Positions 51,146 to 60,414 are shown, numbered from the stretch's first letter. The stretch: 64,000 nt of DNA from Paracoccus methylovorus (GCF_016919705.1 NZ_CP070371.1:1083501-1147500); one strand, 5' to 3'. Translations and numbers: made by a program. Notes: generated from the sequence alone by a model not told the origin.

Positions 51146-52750
51146 CTAAACGTCGGTGCGCCACCAGCGTTCGGCGCACCGGTGATTGTCGGCAGGCAGA
51201 ATGCCGCCAGTTTCGCCATGGCCGATGTTTTGTGTCATCGCGAGCCGCCAACTGACAAAGGCCACGGTTATCACGCCGCCATCGTCATGCAGGATCTGCT
51301 GCATCTCGGCATACTCTGCAGCCCGTTTGACCTGATCGCTTTCTGCACGCGCCTGTTGATGAAGTTCATCGAACCGAGCGTTTTTGAAGCCCGTGTTGTT
51401 CCAGGGCGAATCCGACGTGTACGAGGTTGCAAACAACCAGTCGGGTGTCACCCGCCCATACCAATCCGAAGCGTTGAAGGGCTTTTTCAGCCATACGTTG
51501 TCCCAATAGCCGTCGTCCGCCTCTTGGATCACATTGATCACGATCCCCGCCTTGGCCGCATGTTCTCGAAACAGGACGGCAGCTTCGATGGCACCTGGAA
51601 AGGCCGAATCCGAAACCGACAGATCCACCTTCAATTCTTCCATCCCGGCTTCTTTCAAAAGCGCGCGCGCAGCCTCAGGATCATACACGTATTGCGGTGG
51701 CGTTTCCGCCCAAAGCGGCATGATCGGGGCAACGGGGTTGTCATTTCCCACCTCTCCCTCGCCCAGAAAAACCTTGGCGATAATGTCCTCGCGATCAATG
51801 GCCAGCTTCAGCGCATTGCGCACGGCGGGATTGTCAAAAGGCGCAACCGAGCAATTCATATCAAAAGTCAGGTGCCGCAGGCTGGGGGTGCGATGCACCT
51901 TCAGCGCAGGATTGCGTTCAATCAGGGTGACGTTACGGATATCCACATCCTCGATCACATCGACTTCGCCGGTCAGCAGCGCGTTCAGCCGTGCCGTGCT
52001 GTCGGCAATGTTGACGAATTCCACTGCATCAAAATGCGGCAGCCCCGGCTTGTGATAATCGGGATTGCGCACAAGGCGCACGGCGATACCGGGTTCAAAG
52101 CTTTCCAGACGGAAGGCGCCGGTCCCAACGCCGCTTTCCCAGTCGATGCCGCCACCTTCGCGCGCGGGAAAGATCGAAAGATGGTAATCCGACAGCAGAT
52201 AGGGAAAATCGGCATTTCCTTGGGAAAGCGTGATGACAAGCCGATCCTCGCCGTCGGTTTCGATAACGCTGATCTGGCTGACGATGGCAAGCGCGCCAGA
52301 GGTGCTGTTTTCGCCCATGTGATGCAACAGGGACTGGCGCGCATCCTCGGCCGTGAAGGCGCGGCCATCGTGGAATTTGACCCCTGTGCGCAGGGTAAAG
52401 GTCCATCGTGTCGAATCCGCGTTGCCCTGCCAGCTTTCCGCAAGGTCCCCGGCAAGCGATCCATCGGGCAAAAGCTCGACAAGGTTATTACACAACGCGC
52501 CATTGAAGGCCGCGCCACACATCACAGTATTCCAGCTTCCCGGCTCCAGCGCGTCCTGCTGCGACCCGTCATTCATCCCATAGCGCAGAACGCCGCCCTT
52601 CTTCGCCGCCTCTTGGGCTCCTGCAAAGGCCGGCATGACCAACGACACGGCAATCATGGCGGTCCCACCAAGAAAGCCGCGACGGGACGGGGCCATGTTC
52701 CTCGGCGACGACAGGCCAGGCCCGCCAAGCAAACCTTTTGAATAGCGCAT
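51146..52750 (-). CDS. ABC transporter substrate-binding protein, family 5 (first of a tandem pair)
   Basis: A 534-residue periplasmic binding protein with a Tat-type signal (PSRRGFLGGTAMIAVSLVM, cleavage near AGA-QE) and the SBP_bac_5 fold: LAESWQGNADSTRWTFTLR, GVKFHDGRAFTAEDARQS, and RFDELHQQARAE near the end. It is recognisably homologous to the next upstream gene along its whole length. GGAGGA precedes ATG 52750. Family 5 proteins bind di- and oligopeptides, nickel or other amide-bearing solutes. Confidence 0.93.
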   Translation of the reverse strand: MRYSKGLLGGPGLSSPRNMAPSRRGFLGGTAMIAVSLVMPAFAGAQEAAKKGGVLRYGMNDGSQQDALEPGSWNTVMCGAAFNGALCNNLVELLPDGSLAGDLAESWQGNADSTRWTFTLRTGVKFHDGRAFTAEDARQSLLHHMGENSTSGALAIVSQISVIETDGEDRLVITLSQGNADFPYLLSDYHLSIFPAREGGGIDWESGVGTGAFRLESFEPGIAVRLVRNPDYHKPGLPHFDAVEFVNIADSTARLNALLTGEVDVIEDVDIRNVTLIERNPALKVHRTPSLRHLTFDMNCSVAPFDNPAVRNALKLAIDREDIIAKVFLGEGEVGNDNPVAPIMPLWAETPPQYVYDPEAARALLKEAGMEELKVDLSVSDSAFPGAIEAAVLFREHAAKAGIVINVIQEADDGYWDNVWLKKPFNASDWYGRVTPDWLFATSYTSDSPWNNTGFKNARFDELHQQARAESDQVKRAAEYAEMQQILHDDGGVITVAFVSWRLAMTQNIGHGETGGILPADNHRCAERWWRTDV

Positions 52751-52897
52751 CGAGGTTCCTCCACCCTGTGTGAATCATCGTTGGTATGCCAATTGGGGTC
52801 CGGCCATATTCATATTGCGCTGGCCGGACGGGCCCAAGGCAGCCTTTCCCAGTGGGGGCCGCTTCTTTTGGGCTCCGTCCCCGAACCGCGCGGCGGA

Positions 52898-54505
52898 TCA
52901 GTCCTTGAGCCACCAGCGTTCGCACATCCGCATGTTGTCGTTGGGCATCAGCCCGCCGACCTCACCGAAGCCGACGCGATTGGAAACCGCATTGCGCCAG
53001 CTTACGAAGGCCACCGTTACGATATTGCCATCGTCATGAATGATCTGCTGCATTTCCGCGTAATAGGCGGTCCGCTTCGCCTCATCCGTCTCGGCGCGGG
53101 CCAACGCATGCAACTCGTCAAAGCGGGCATTCGACCAGCCGGCATTCCATGGTGCGTTAGAGGTGTAGATCGTTGAGAACAGCCAGTCGACGGTGGCGCG
53201 GCCAAACCAGTCGATGCCGGCGAAAGGTTTTTTGAGCCAGACGTTCTCCCAATAGCCGTCCGCCGCCTCGCGGATGACGTTGATCGATATTCCCGCCTTC
53301 GCCGCATGTTCCTGATAAAGCGTGGCGGCCTCGATCGCGCCGGGAAAGGCGTTATCGGCCACTGACAGATCGACACTCAGCCGGTCCAGCCCCGCCTTTG
53401 CCAGATGTTCCTTTGCCTTTTCGATGCTGTAGTCCCGCTGCGGCATCTCATGGAAAAACTTCTGGATCTCGGCGACGGGATTGTCGTTGCCCTTGGTGCC
53501 CTCGCCCAGGAACACCTTGGCGATCACATCGTCCCGGTCCAAAGCGTATTTCAACGCCAGACGCACATCGGGATTGTCGAAGGGCGCGACCTTGGTATCC
53601 ATGTCGAAGGAAAAGTGCCGCAGGCTTGGGGTTCGCTGAACCTGAAAGTCGGCGTTGCGCTCGATCAACGGCACGTTGCGGATATCGAGGTCCTGAATGA
53701 AATCGACCTCTCCGGTCAAAAGTGCGTTCAGCCGCGCAGTACTGTCTGGGATCGAAATGAACTCGACCTCATCCACATAGGGCTTGTTGTTCTTGTGATA
53801 GTTCGGGTTGCGCTTGAGCCGCGTCGCGATGCCCGGCTCAAAGCTTTCCAGCAAAAAGGCGCCGGTGCCCTTGCCCGCCTGAATATCGATCCCGCCGCCG
53901 TCCAGCGCCGGATAGATCGAAAGGTGATAGTCCGACACCAGATAGGGGAAATCGGCATTGCCTTCGGTCAGGGTAAAAACGACCGTATCGTCACCGTCGG
54001 TCTCGATAGAGGCGATCTGCTGCACGATCGCCCGCGCCCCCGAGGCCGAATCCGGGGCCATGTGATGCAGAAAGGACTGCCGCACGTCCTCGGAGGTCAG
54101 GCTTTTACCGTGATGGAAGGTGATGCCCGGACGCAGCTTGAAGTGCCAGACCTTCGCACCGTCAGAGGTTTCCCAGCTTTCAGCCAGATCACCCGCGACG
54201 GAACCGTCGGGCAGTATCTCGACAAGGTTGTTGTAGACGCCGCCGTTGAAGCTGGTGCCGGTCCAGCTTGTGCCCCAGGTGCCGGGATCGAGGTTGTCGT
54301 TCTGCGATGCGTTTTGCAGGCCTAGGCGCAGCAAGCCGCCCGATCTGGGCTCATCGGCCTGTGCGCGCGCACCGCCCGGCAGGCTGGCCAAAGCACCGGC
54401 TGCCAACAGGGCAGAGCTTCGCGCCAGAAATTCGCGGCGCGAGACCTGGCCCTTGCGCAGCCGGCCCGCCAGATCGTCCATCTGTCGATGTTGCGATTCG
54501 TTCAT
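52898..54505 (-). CDS. ABC transporter substrate-binding protein, family 5 (second of a tandem pair)
   Basis: A 535-residue SBP_bac_5 protein with a Tat signal (VSRREFLARSSALLAAGAL). It parallels its downstream neighbour throughout: FNGGVYNNLVEILPDGSVAG, FHHGKSLTSEDVRQSFLHHM, and FPGAIEAATLYQEHAAKAGI. Two binding proteins serving one permease/ATPase set suggests related but distinct ligands. It is the first gene of the importer operon and is divergent from the amidase gene. 147 bases without a gene separate the two copies. Confidence 0.93.
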   Translation of the reverse strand: MNESQHRQMDDLAGRLRKGQVSRREFLARSSALLAAGALASLPGGARAQADEPRSGGLLRLGLQNASQNDNLDPGTWGTSWTGTSFNGGVYNNLVEILPDGSVAGDLAESWETSDGAKVWHFKLRPGITFHHGKSLTSEDVRQSFLHHMAPDSASGARAIVQQIASIETDGDDTVVFTLTEGNADFPYLVSDYHLSIYPALDGGGIDIQAGKGTGAFLLESFEPGIATRLKRNPNYHKNNKPYVDEVEFISIPDSTARLNALLTGEVDFIQDLDIRNVPLIERNADFQVQRTPSLRHFSFDMDTKVAPFDNPDVRLALKYALDRDDVIAKVFLGEGTKGNDNPVAEIQKFFHEMPQRDYSIEKAKEHLAKAGLDRLSVDLSVADNAFPGAIEAATLYQEHAAKAGISINVIREAADGYWENVWLKKPFAGIDWFGRATVDWLFSTIYTSNAPWNAGWSNARFDELHALARAETDEAKRTAYYAEMQQIIHDDGNIVTVAFVSWRNAVSNRVGFGEVGGLMPNDNMRMCERWWLKD

Positions 54506-54635
54506 GTCTTTTCCCTGTCAGCCGTGGTTGTGGTTGATTCTCTGACCGCTTTCCGGCTGTCTTGCGCAGCTTTCAGAACGCGCCGTCATCTTGTGAAAAC
54601 GACAATAACCCGAAACGGAAACCTGTCAACAAACT

Positions 54636-54651
54636 GATTGACCAATCAATC
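54636..54651. promoter_or_regulatory. 16-base palindrome in the importer/amidase divergent promoter (candidate TetR operator)
   Basis: GATTGA-CCAA-TCAATC is a perfect inverted repeat with 6-base arms, placed about midway between the divergent start codons at 54505 and 54704. The size and symmetry fit a TetR/BetI-type operator, and a TetR gene lies 2.6 kb away in the same cluster. The link is inferred. Confidence 0.5.
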
Positions 54652-54703
54652 GAGCAATGCGCTTATTGGCAAAGTTCAGACCCCCGGAAAATGCTGTCGA
54701 ACC

Positions 54704-56137
54704 ATGACCGAAACCAGTCTTTGCTATCTCAGTGCCTCAGAACTTTTAAGGATGTATCGCGCGCGGAAAATCTCGCCGGTAGAGGTGGTTGACGCCCATC
54801 TTTCGCAGATTTCGAAAAGCGCCGATACGGTGAATGCCGTCTGTTTCACCTATGCGGAAGAAGCACGGCAAAAAGCGCAAGAATCCGAGGCGCGCTATAT
54901 GTCCGATGCACGGAATACGGGCATGCTCGACGGGATTCCGACCGCGCTCAAGGACGAAAACATGATGGCGGGCAAGATCACGACCTATGGCTCGTTGCTT
55001 TATGCCGATCATGTCGCTGACAGCAGCGCGCCGGTGGTCACCCGGCTGCTTGATGCGGGCGCCATCGTCCATGCCCGCACCACCACGCCAGAATTCTCAT
55101 GCGCACCGTTTTGCCATTCGCGGCAATGGGGCGTCACCCGCAATCCATGGAACCCGGAGTTCACGCCGGGCGGCTCTTCTGGCGGGTCTGGGGCGGCGCT
55201 GGCGGCGGGGCTGACGACGCTTGCCACAGGGTCGGATATCGGCGGCTCGATACGGATACCTGCTTCGGCCTCGGGGGTGGTCGGGTTCAAGCCGCCCTAT
55301 GGCCGCGTACCCGCGACACCGCCATTCAATCTGGACCACTACAATCACCCCGGCCCGATGGCACGCACGGTCGAGGACTGTCTGCTGATGCAAAACGTGC
55401 TGGCAGGACCGCATCCACAGGATATCGCCTCGCTGAAACCCAAGCTGGAACTGGCGCTGGACCGGGGCGGCGTTAAGGGTTGGAGGATCGCATATTCGCT
55501 GGATTTCGGCTTTATGGAGGTCGATCCGGCGGTGCGCGCGAACACCCTTGCCGCATTGGATATTTTTCGTTCACTCGGCGCCAGGATAGTCGAAGTGGAC
55601 TTGCCCTGGTCGTGGGAGGTTTATCACGCCGCGGCAATCCACCACAAAACCCTATTCGGGGCATGGCTCGCCGACTATCTTGATGAGCGGGAAAGCCAAC
55701 TCACCAGCTACGCCGCTGACTTCGCGCGTGCCTCGCTTGGGGTGACGACACGCGATTATCTTGCCAGCCTCGAGGTGGAGGGCCGGATCTGGTCGCATTT
55801 CGGCCCGATGATGGAGGGGTTCGATCTTTTCATCTGTCCCACCCTTGCCATTCCGGCGGTGTCGGCCGAGTTCGACATGGCCGGTCCGCTGCAGATCAAC
55901 GGACGCGACATCGACCCTTATCTTGGCTGGACCATGGCATGGCCCTTCAACATGCTCAGCCGCTGCCCGGTGCTTGCCGTGCCTTCAGGCCACGCCCCCA
56001 ACGGCGTGCCGACCGGTATCCAGTTGGTCGGGCGCAGCTATGAGGACCAGACGGTCTTCAGCGCCGGCCTTGCATATGAAACCGCGGTCGGCGGCTGGTA
56101 TGCCACAGCCCAGACACGCCCCGCCCTTCCGTTCTGA
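54704..56137 (+). CDS. amidase (amidase signature family)
   Basis: A 477-residue amidase-signature hydrolase. The Ser-cisSer-Lys triad is apparent: Lys in TALKDENMMAG, the first Ser in TPGGSSGGSGAALAAG and the nucleophile Ser in GSDIGGSIRIPAS. The cytosolic enzyme has no signal peptide. It is divergent from the importer and 8 bases upstream of the deacetylase gene, so it probably cleaves a carboxamide of the imported compound. The family is broad (aryl amides, N-acyl amino acids, aliphatic amides), so substrate is not inferable. Start at ATG 54704 (MTETSLCYLSASEL). Confidence 0.92.
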   Translation: MTETSLCYLSASELLRMYRARKISPVEVVDAHLSQISKSADTVNAVCFTYAEEARQKAQESEARYMSDARNTGMLDGIPTALKDENMMAGKITTYGSLLYADHVADSSAPVVTRLLDAGAIVHARTTTPEFSCAPFCHSRQWGVTRNPWNPEFTPGGSSGGSGAALAAGLTTLATGSDIGGSIRIPASASGVVGFKPPYGRVPATPPFNLDHYNHPGPMARTVEDCLLMQNVLAGPHPQDIASLKPKLELALDRGGVKGWRIAYSLDFGFMEVDPAVRANTLAALDIFRSLGARIVEVDLPWSWEVYHAAAIHHKTLFGAWLADYLDERESQLTSYAADFARASLGVTTRDYLASLEVEGRIWSHFGPMMEGFDLFICPTLAIPAVSAEFDMAGPLQINGRDIDPYLGWTMAWPFNMLSRCPVLAVPSGHAPNGVPTGIQLVGRSYEDQTVFSAGLAYETAVGGWYATAQTRPALPF

Positions 56138-56145
56138 GGCATGAC

Positions 56146-57204
56146 ATGAAGACGATATTCTCTGAACTCCACAGCCTGCAAAGTGTCGAAACCGAGTTCT
56201 ATCGCGGCAAATGGGTCGATGCCTTCGAGATCCCACGTCGCGCCGAACTGGTGCTGGCACAGATTGAACGTGCGGGACTGGGTCCCGTCGTTGCGCCCGA
56301 CAGCTTTGATCTGGCGCCGGTGCTGGCGGTGCATGACCGCGATTTCGTGCGCTTTCTGGAAACCGCATGGCAGGCATGGAGTGCCGAGGTTGGTCCGATC
56401 CCCGCCTACCCGAATATCTGGCCGCCTCGCCGGTCACGCATGATCCCGACCCGGCGACCCGGTGCCGAACTGGGCCGCTACGCCGTGGACATGAGCAGCC
56501 CGGTGCTGGAGGGAACCTGGGCCGCCGCGCGGGCCGCTGTGGATTGCGCATTGACGGGCGCGCGCCTGATCGATGCCGGGGAGGGTGCGGCCTTTGCACT
56601 CTGCCGGCCGCCGGGACACCATGCGGGGCGGGATTACTTCGGCGGCTATTGCTTTCTCAACAATGCCGCCATCGCCGCGCAGTATTTCCGTGACAGCGGT
56701 GCGCGACGGGTGGCAGTGCTGGACATCGACTACCACCATGGCAACGGCACCCAGGACATTTTCTATGACCGGGCAGACGTGCTTACGGTTTCGATCCATG
56801 GCGATCCGGTTCAGGAATATCCCTATTACATCGGTTTCGCCGATGAGACGGGCGAAGGTGCGGGCGCGGGCTGCAACCTGAACCTGCCGCTGCCTTGGGG
56901 AGCGGATTTCACCGCATGGTCGGCAGAGCTCGGCAAGGGGCTGGAGCGTATCGCCGCCTTTGCCCCGGACAGGCTGGTGGTTTCGCTTGGCGTCGATACG
57001 TTTGAAGAGGACCCCATCTCGCATTTCCGGTTGAGAAGCGCGGATTACCCGCAAATCGGTCGACGGATCGGAGAACTGGGCCTGCCCACGCTTTTCGTCA
57101 TGGAAGGCGGTTATGCCATCGAGGCAATCGGCGTGAACGCCGTAGCCGTCCTTTCGGGCTTTGAATCGGCTGGGGCAGGACTGCCCCGACATCTCAACCG
57201 CTGA
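56146..57204 (+). CDS. histone deacetylase family protein, acetylpolyamine amidohydrolase type
   Basis: A 352-residue zinc deacetylase of the HDAC/APAH family. Motifs are RPPGHHAGRDYFGGYCFLNN, the zinc-site segment LDIDYHHGNGTQD, the later Asp in LGVDTFEEDP and the C-terminal MEGGYAIE. The GGYCFLNNAAIAAQ segment is as in bacterial acetylpolyamine amidohydrolases, which deacetylate N-acetylputrescine or acetylcadaverine. It begins 8 bases after the amidase stop. In context it would free an amine from an acylated polyamine; acetylated amino sugars or other acylamines remain possible. Confidence 0.92.
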   Translation: MKTIFSELHSLQSVETEFYRGKWVDAFEIPRRAELVLAQIERAGLGPVVAPDSFDLAPVLAVHDRDFVRFLETAWQAWSAEVGPIPAYPNIWPPRRSRMIPTRRPGAELGRYAVDMSSPVLEGTWAAARAAVDCALTGARLIDAGEGAAFALCRPPGHHAGRDYFGGYCFLNNAAIAAQYFRDSGARRVAVLDIDYHHGNGTQDIFYDRADVLTVSIHGDPVQEYPYYIGFADETGEGAGAGCNLNLPLPWGADFTAWSAELGKGLERIAAFAPDRLVVSLGVDTFEEDPISHFRLRSADYPQIGRRIGELGLPTLFVMEGGYAIEAIGVNAVAVLSGFESAGAGLPRHLNR

Positions 57205-57220
57205 GGCGGTGTTTACGGGA

Positions 57221-57874
57221 TCAGAAATCCTGGGGAAAAAGCATCCGCATATAGGCCATGCAGGCATCGTGGCCGCGCTTCTGCCCCTCGGCCATGGTGA
57301 TGGGCAGAAGCAGGTTTTCGACCCACAGGCCCGAGATCATCGCGTTCAGCGTCAGCGCCGCCTGTCCTGCGTCGATGTGGATGCCGCGCTGTTGTGCCAG
57401 TTCGGCAATATCCTGTGCGACCGCATCGTTGTAATGAATGCGCAATTCGGCGCAGCGTTTGCGAAAATTGGGCACCCGCGCCGCCTCGGCCCAGAAGGCC
57501 AGCCAAAGCGCGATGGAATCCTGTCCCGCGGCCTTGCGGCTGAAATCGGTGTCGATCATGTGGCGGATGCGTTCGGCCGGGCCGCGTTCAGACGCGTTCA
57601 ACCGCGCAAGATAGGCTTCATATTCGGCCGCCGTATGGTCAAGGGCGGCAAAGATGATTCCCTCTTTCGACTGGAAATGAAATGCCACCACGCCATAGGA
57701 ACATTTCGCCTCGGCGGCGATCGAGTTGATGGTAACGCCGGTCAGTCCACGTTTCGAAATCACCTTCACCGCCGCTTTCAAAAGCGAGCGGCGGCGGTCG
57801 ACTACCTGATCATCCCGGCTTTTCTGGGCGGTCCCGGTGGCGTTGCGCCGTGATCTTGGTTTCGGCTCGGTCAT
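57221..57874 (-). CDS. TetR family transcriptional regulator (BetI-like)
   Basis: A 217-residue TetR regulator. The helix-turn-helix is SLLKAAVKVISKRGLTGVT followed by NSIAAEAKCSYGVVAFHFQSK. The C-terminal region (KAAGQDSIALWLAFWAEA, ALTLNAMISGLWVENLL) resembles BetI-type regulators. Start at ATG 57874. It is the last gene of the right-hand operon and converges on the deacetylase gene (16 bases), placing it at the centre of the cluster and making it the probable regulator of both operons. Confidence 0.9.
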   Translation of the reverse strand: MTEPKPRSRRNATGTAQKSRDDQVVDRRRSLLKAAVKVISKRGLTGVTINSIAAEAKCSYGVVAFHFQSKEGIIFAALDHTAAEYEAYLARLNASERGPAERIRHMIDTDFSRKAAGQDSIALWLAFWAEAARVPNFRKRCAELRIHYNDAVAQDIAELAQQRGIHIDAGQAALTLNAMISGLWVENLLLPITMAEGQKRGHDACMAYMRMLFPQDF

Positions 57875-57956
57875 TGGAATATCAGTCTTTTCGCGGCGGT
57901 TTTGGCGAATACGGCATATCGTCCCCGCAATAGGTGCTGTGAAAGCAAAGTCAAGT

Positions 57957-58814
57957 TCAGGCTGGCGGCAGTCCGAGTAACCGTGCGGCATTATCGTGCA
58001 GCCACAGCCGCCGCGTCTCATCATCCAACCCCAGCGCATCAAGCTCATCCAGCGCGGTTTCGACCGGCATCATCGGGAAGGCCGAGCCGAAAATCATCTT
58101 TCGTTTCAGGATGGTCCGGCCGTATTGCAGCAGCGGCTCATAGCCGGAATGCGCCTTGGCCAGCAGCTTGGGCCGCACGGCCAGAACGCCGATATAAAGG
58201 TTCGGATGGCGCCAGGCCACGCCGATCAGTTCTTGCACCCAGGGCCAGCCGGGCGGCGAGGCCACTGCGCGAAGATCGGGATAGCGCACCATGACATTGT
58301 CGATATATTCGGGCCGCCCCACCGACATCGGCGTATGGGTCGAAAAGTTGATCCCGCAATGGATATTCACCGGCACATCAAGCTCGATGGCCTTTTCGTA
58401 AAGCGGGAACAACCGCTCGTCGTCGGGCCGCATTTTCAGTTCGAAACATTGCAGGTTCAGCCCGCGCAGCCCAAGGTTTCGGACGGCATGGTCAAACTGC
58501 TCGACCGCATCCGCCTGCCAGGGATCCACCCCGGCAAAGCCGATATAACGTGGACCGTGGGTACGAATGAAATCCGACACCGCCTTATTCGGAATACGGA
58601 AGCCGAAAGTGGTGGTCAGATCCCTGGCCTTCAGCACGACATGACGCGCATCCAGCGTCTCATAGGTGCGAAGCCAGCCCTCCAGCCCCTGTGCCGCGTC
58701 GGACTGGGCCGAACGGCTTTCACTGGCTTGATAGACCCGGCGATAGTTCTGCAAATGCGGCGCGGCGGGCGAGAAATCCGGGTGCGGCGGGCGGCTGGAG
58801 AAATCGATCAGCAT
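57957..58814 (-). CDS. amidohydrolase-2 family protein with degenerate metal site
   Basis: A 285-residue TIM-barrel protein of the amidohydrolase_2 (ACMSD-like) group, recognised from VDPWQADAVEQFDHAVRN, GLRGLNLQCFE, PLYEKAIELDVPVNIHCG and LWLHDNAARLLGL. The usual metal ligands are largely absent: the N-terminal His-x-His is replaced (LIDFSSRPP), the later His position reads ASPPGWPW, and the strand-8 Asp of the GSD-x-P motif is Ala (FGSAFP). Only the central His in NIHCG remains. It may therefore be non-metal, repurposed or inactive. It starts 4 bases after the flavoprotein stop. Confidence 0.8.
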   Translation of the reverse strand: MLIDFSSRPPHPDFSPAAPHLQNYRRVYQASESRSAQSDAAQGLEGWLRTYETLDARHVVLKARDLTTTFGFRIPNKAVSDFIRTHGPRYIGFAGVDPWQADAVEQFDHAVRNLGLRGLNLQCFELKMRPDDERLFPLYEKAIELDVPVNIHCGINFSTHTPMSVGRPEYIDNVMVRYPDLRAVASPPGWPWVQELIGVAWRHPNLYIGVLAVRPKLLAKAHSGYEPLLQYGRTILKRKMIFGSAFPMMPVETALDELDALGLDDETRRLWLHDNAARLLGLPPA

Positions 58815-58818
58815 CAGT

Positions 58819-60414
58819 TCAGTTCCATTTCCTGCGGTCTTCAAGGATGACCTTCGCGGCATTGTGGCCCGGAACGCCTGTCACGCCCCCTCCCGGATGG
58901 ACCGAGGCCGAGGCCTGATAAAGCCCATCGACCGGACTGCGATAATCGGCGTAATTCGGCGAATGGCGGCGGAAAAACATCTGGTCGGCGCTGATCTCAC
59001 CATGATGGACATGGCCGTTCGGCAGGTCAAATATCCGCTCCAGATCCAGCGGGGTCAGGGTTTGCCGGTGCAGGATCTTGCTTTCGATATTCGGGAACTG
59101 GGTTTTCAACACCTTCAGCACCCGTTCCCAAAGCTCTTCGCGCCGCTCGTCCCATGTCCCGCGCGCAAGGGTATAGGGTGCATGGCCACCAAAGATATTC
59201 ATGATGTGATGGCCGGCAGGCGCCAAGGTCGGATCGACCAGCGAGGGAACCTTGACGATCAGAAAGGGCTCGTCGGACATGTCGCCTGTCTGCGCCTGAT
59301 GCCATGCCCGCTCCATATAGCCCACCGAGGGCGCGATGGTCATCTGCGGCACAATTCCCCCGTCCGGGTTGCTCCGGCCAAAAACCGGTGCGTCGGGCAA
59401 TGAGGACAGGGCCAGATTTACCCGAAACACCGTGCTTTCACAGCGGATGTTGCGGATGTCGCGGTTGAACTCTTCCGGCAGGCTGTCGGGGTCAAGAAGC
59501 TTGGTGAAGATGGTCCGTGCCGTGGCATTGCCGATGACGATCTTCGAGCGGATCTCTTCGCCCCCCTCAAGCCGCACCCCTGCTGCGCGGCCGTTTTCGA
59601 CGATGATCCGCGCGACGGGGCAAGAGGTGCGGACCTGCATCCCATAAGCCTCGCCCGAGCGGCGGATCGCCTCGGAAATCGCCCCCATGCCGCCTTTCAT
59701 GAAGCCCCCCGGCCCCGCCGCCGTCGTGGCGTCGCGCACGATGCTGCGCACCAGCATATAGGCGGAACCCGGGGTTTTCAGGCTGGAGTTGGCCCCGCCG
59801 CCGCCGGCAAAAAAACCCAAAACCAGCTTCATGTCCTCGGACGAGAACCAGCGCGAAAGATAATCATAGGCGCTCATCGTCAGCAGGTTGTAGATGTCGT
59901 AGAACTGCGGGCCGATCTTGCGGAAACGCCACACGAACCCGGCAAGCCGTTTCAGATCGCCAAGCTTTCCGCTGGCGGGATTGACCGGAATTTCCCATAA
60001 AAGCTGTTTCATATGCGGCGCGATCTTCAGCATATGCGCGCGGTATTTGGCATAGGCTTCGCCGTCGACATTCGAAAACTTCGCGATTTCGGCGGCGAAC
60101 AGATCGGGGTCGTCCCACATGGTAAAGGTGCGCCCGCCCTCAAGCGCAAAGACGGTTGGCGCGGCCGGCAGGACTTCAAAACCGTATTTCTGCAATTCCA
60201 GGTCAAGGATGACCTTGGGCTGCAAGAGCCCCTGATAATAAGAGGCGATGGAGCTGCGATAGCCCGGCGCGATTTCACCGGTGACTGCGGCGCCGCCGAC
60301 GATCTCGCGGCGCTCGACAACCAGAACCTTGACCCCGGCACGGGCAAGATAGGCCCCGCAGGTCAGCCCGTTATGGCCCCCGCCGACGATGATGGCGTCA
60401 TATTGCGGTTTCAT
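58819..60414 (-). CDS. NAD(P)/FAD-dependent oxidoreductase (phytoene-desaturase-like, PYROXD2 type)
   Basis: A 531-residue flavoprotein with the dinucleotide motif AIIVGGGHNGLTCGAYLARAG at the N-terminus, VVERREIVGGAAVTGE, and the C-terminal FAD segment LYQASASVHPGGGVTGVPGHNAA. This is the PYROXD2/phytoene-desaturase-like group, whose bacterial members are poorly characterised and usually oxidise C-C or C-N bonds. No carotenoid genes are nearby, so pigment synthesis is unlikely. Its ATG overlaps the CoA-ligase stop by 4 bases. Confidence 0.88.
   Translation of the reverse strand: MKPQYDAIIVGGGHNGLTCGAYLARAGVKVLVVERREIVGGAAVTGEIAPGYRSSIASYYQGLLQPKVILDLELQKYGFEVLPAAPTVFALEGGRTFTMWDDPDLFAAEIAKFSNVDGEAYAKYRAHMLKIAPHMKQLLWEIPVNPASGKLGDLKRLAGFVWRFRKIGPQFYDIYNLLTMSAYDYLSRWFSSEDMKLVLGFFAGGGGANSSLKTPGSAYMLVRSIVRDATTAAGPGGFMKGGMGAISEAIRRSGEAYGMQVRTSCPVARIIVENGRAAGVRLEGGEEIRSKIVIGNATARTIFTKLLDPDSLPEEFNRDIRNIRCESTVFRVNLALSSLPDAPVFGRSNPDGGIVPQMTIAPSVGYMERAWHQAQTGDMSDEPFLIVKVPSLVDPTLAPAGHHIMNIFGGHAPYTLARGTWDERREELWERVLKVLKTQFPNIESKILHRQTLTPLDLERIFDLPNGHVHHGEISADQMFFRRHSPNYADYRSPVDGLYQASASVHPGGGVTGVPGHNAAKVILEDRRKWN

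Noticed and set aside
54639..54650. TTGACCAATCAA as an FNR box
   Set aside because: The half-sites are separated by four bases instead of six, so it does not fit the FNR/CRP spacing; it is better explained as the core of the 16-base palindrome.
58819..60414. Carotenoid biosynthesis (phytoene desaturase)
   Set aside because: The flavoprotein belongs to the same broad fold, but no crt genes are present and the operon context is amine and acid catabolism.
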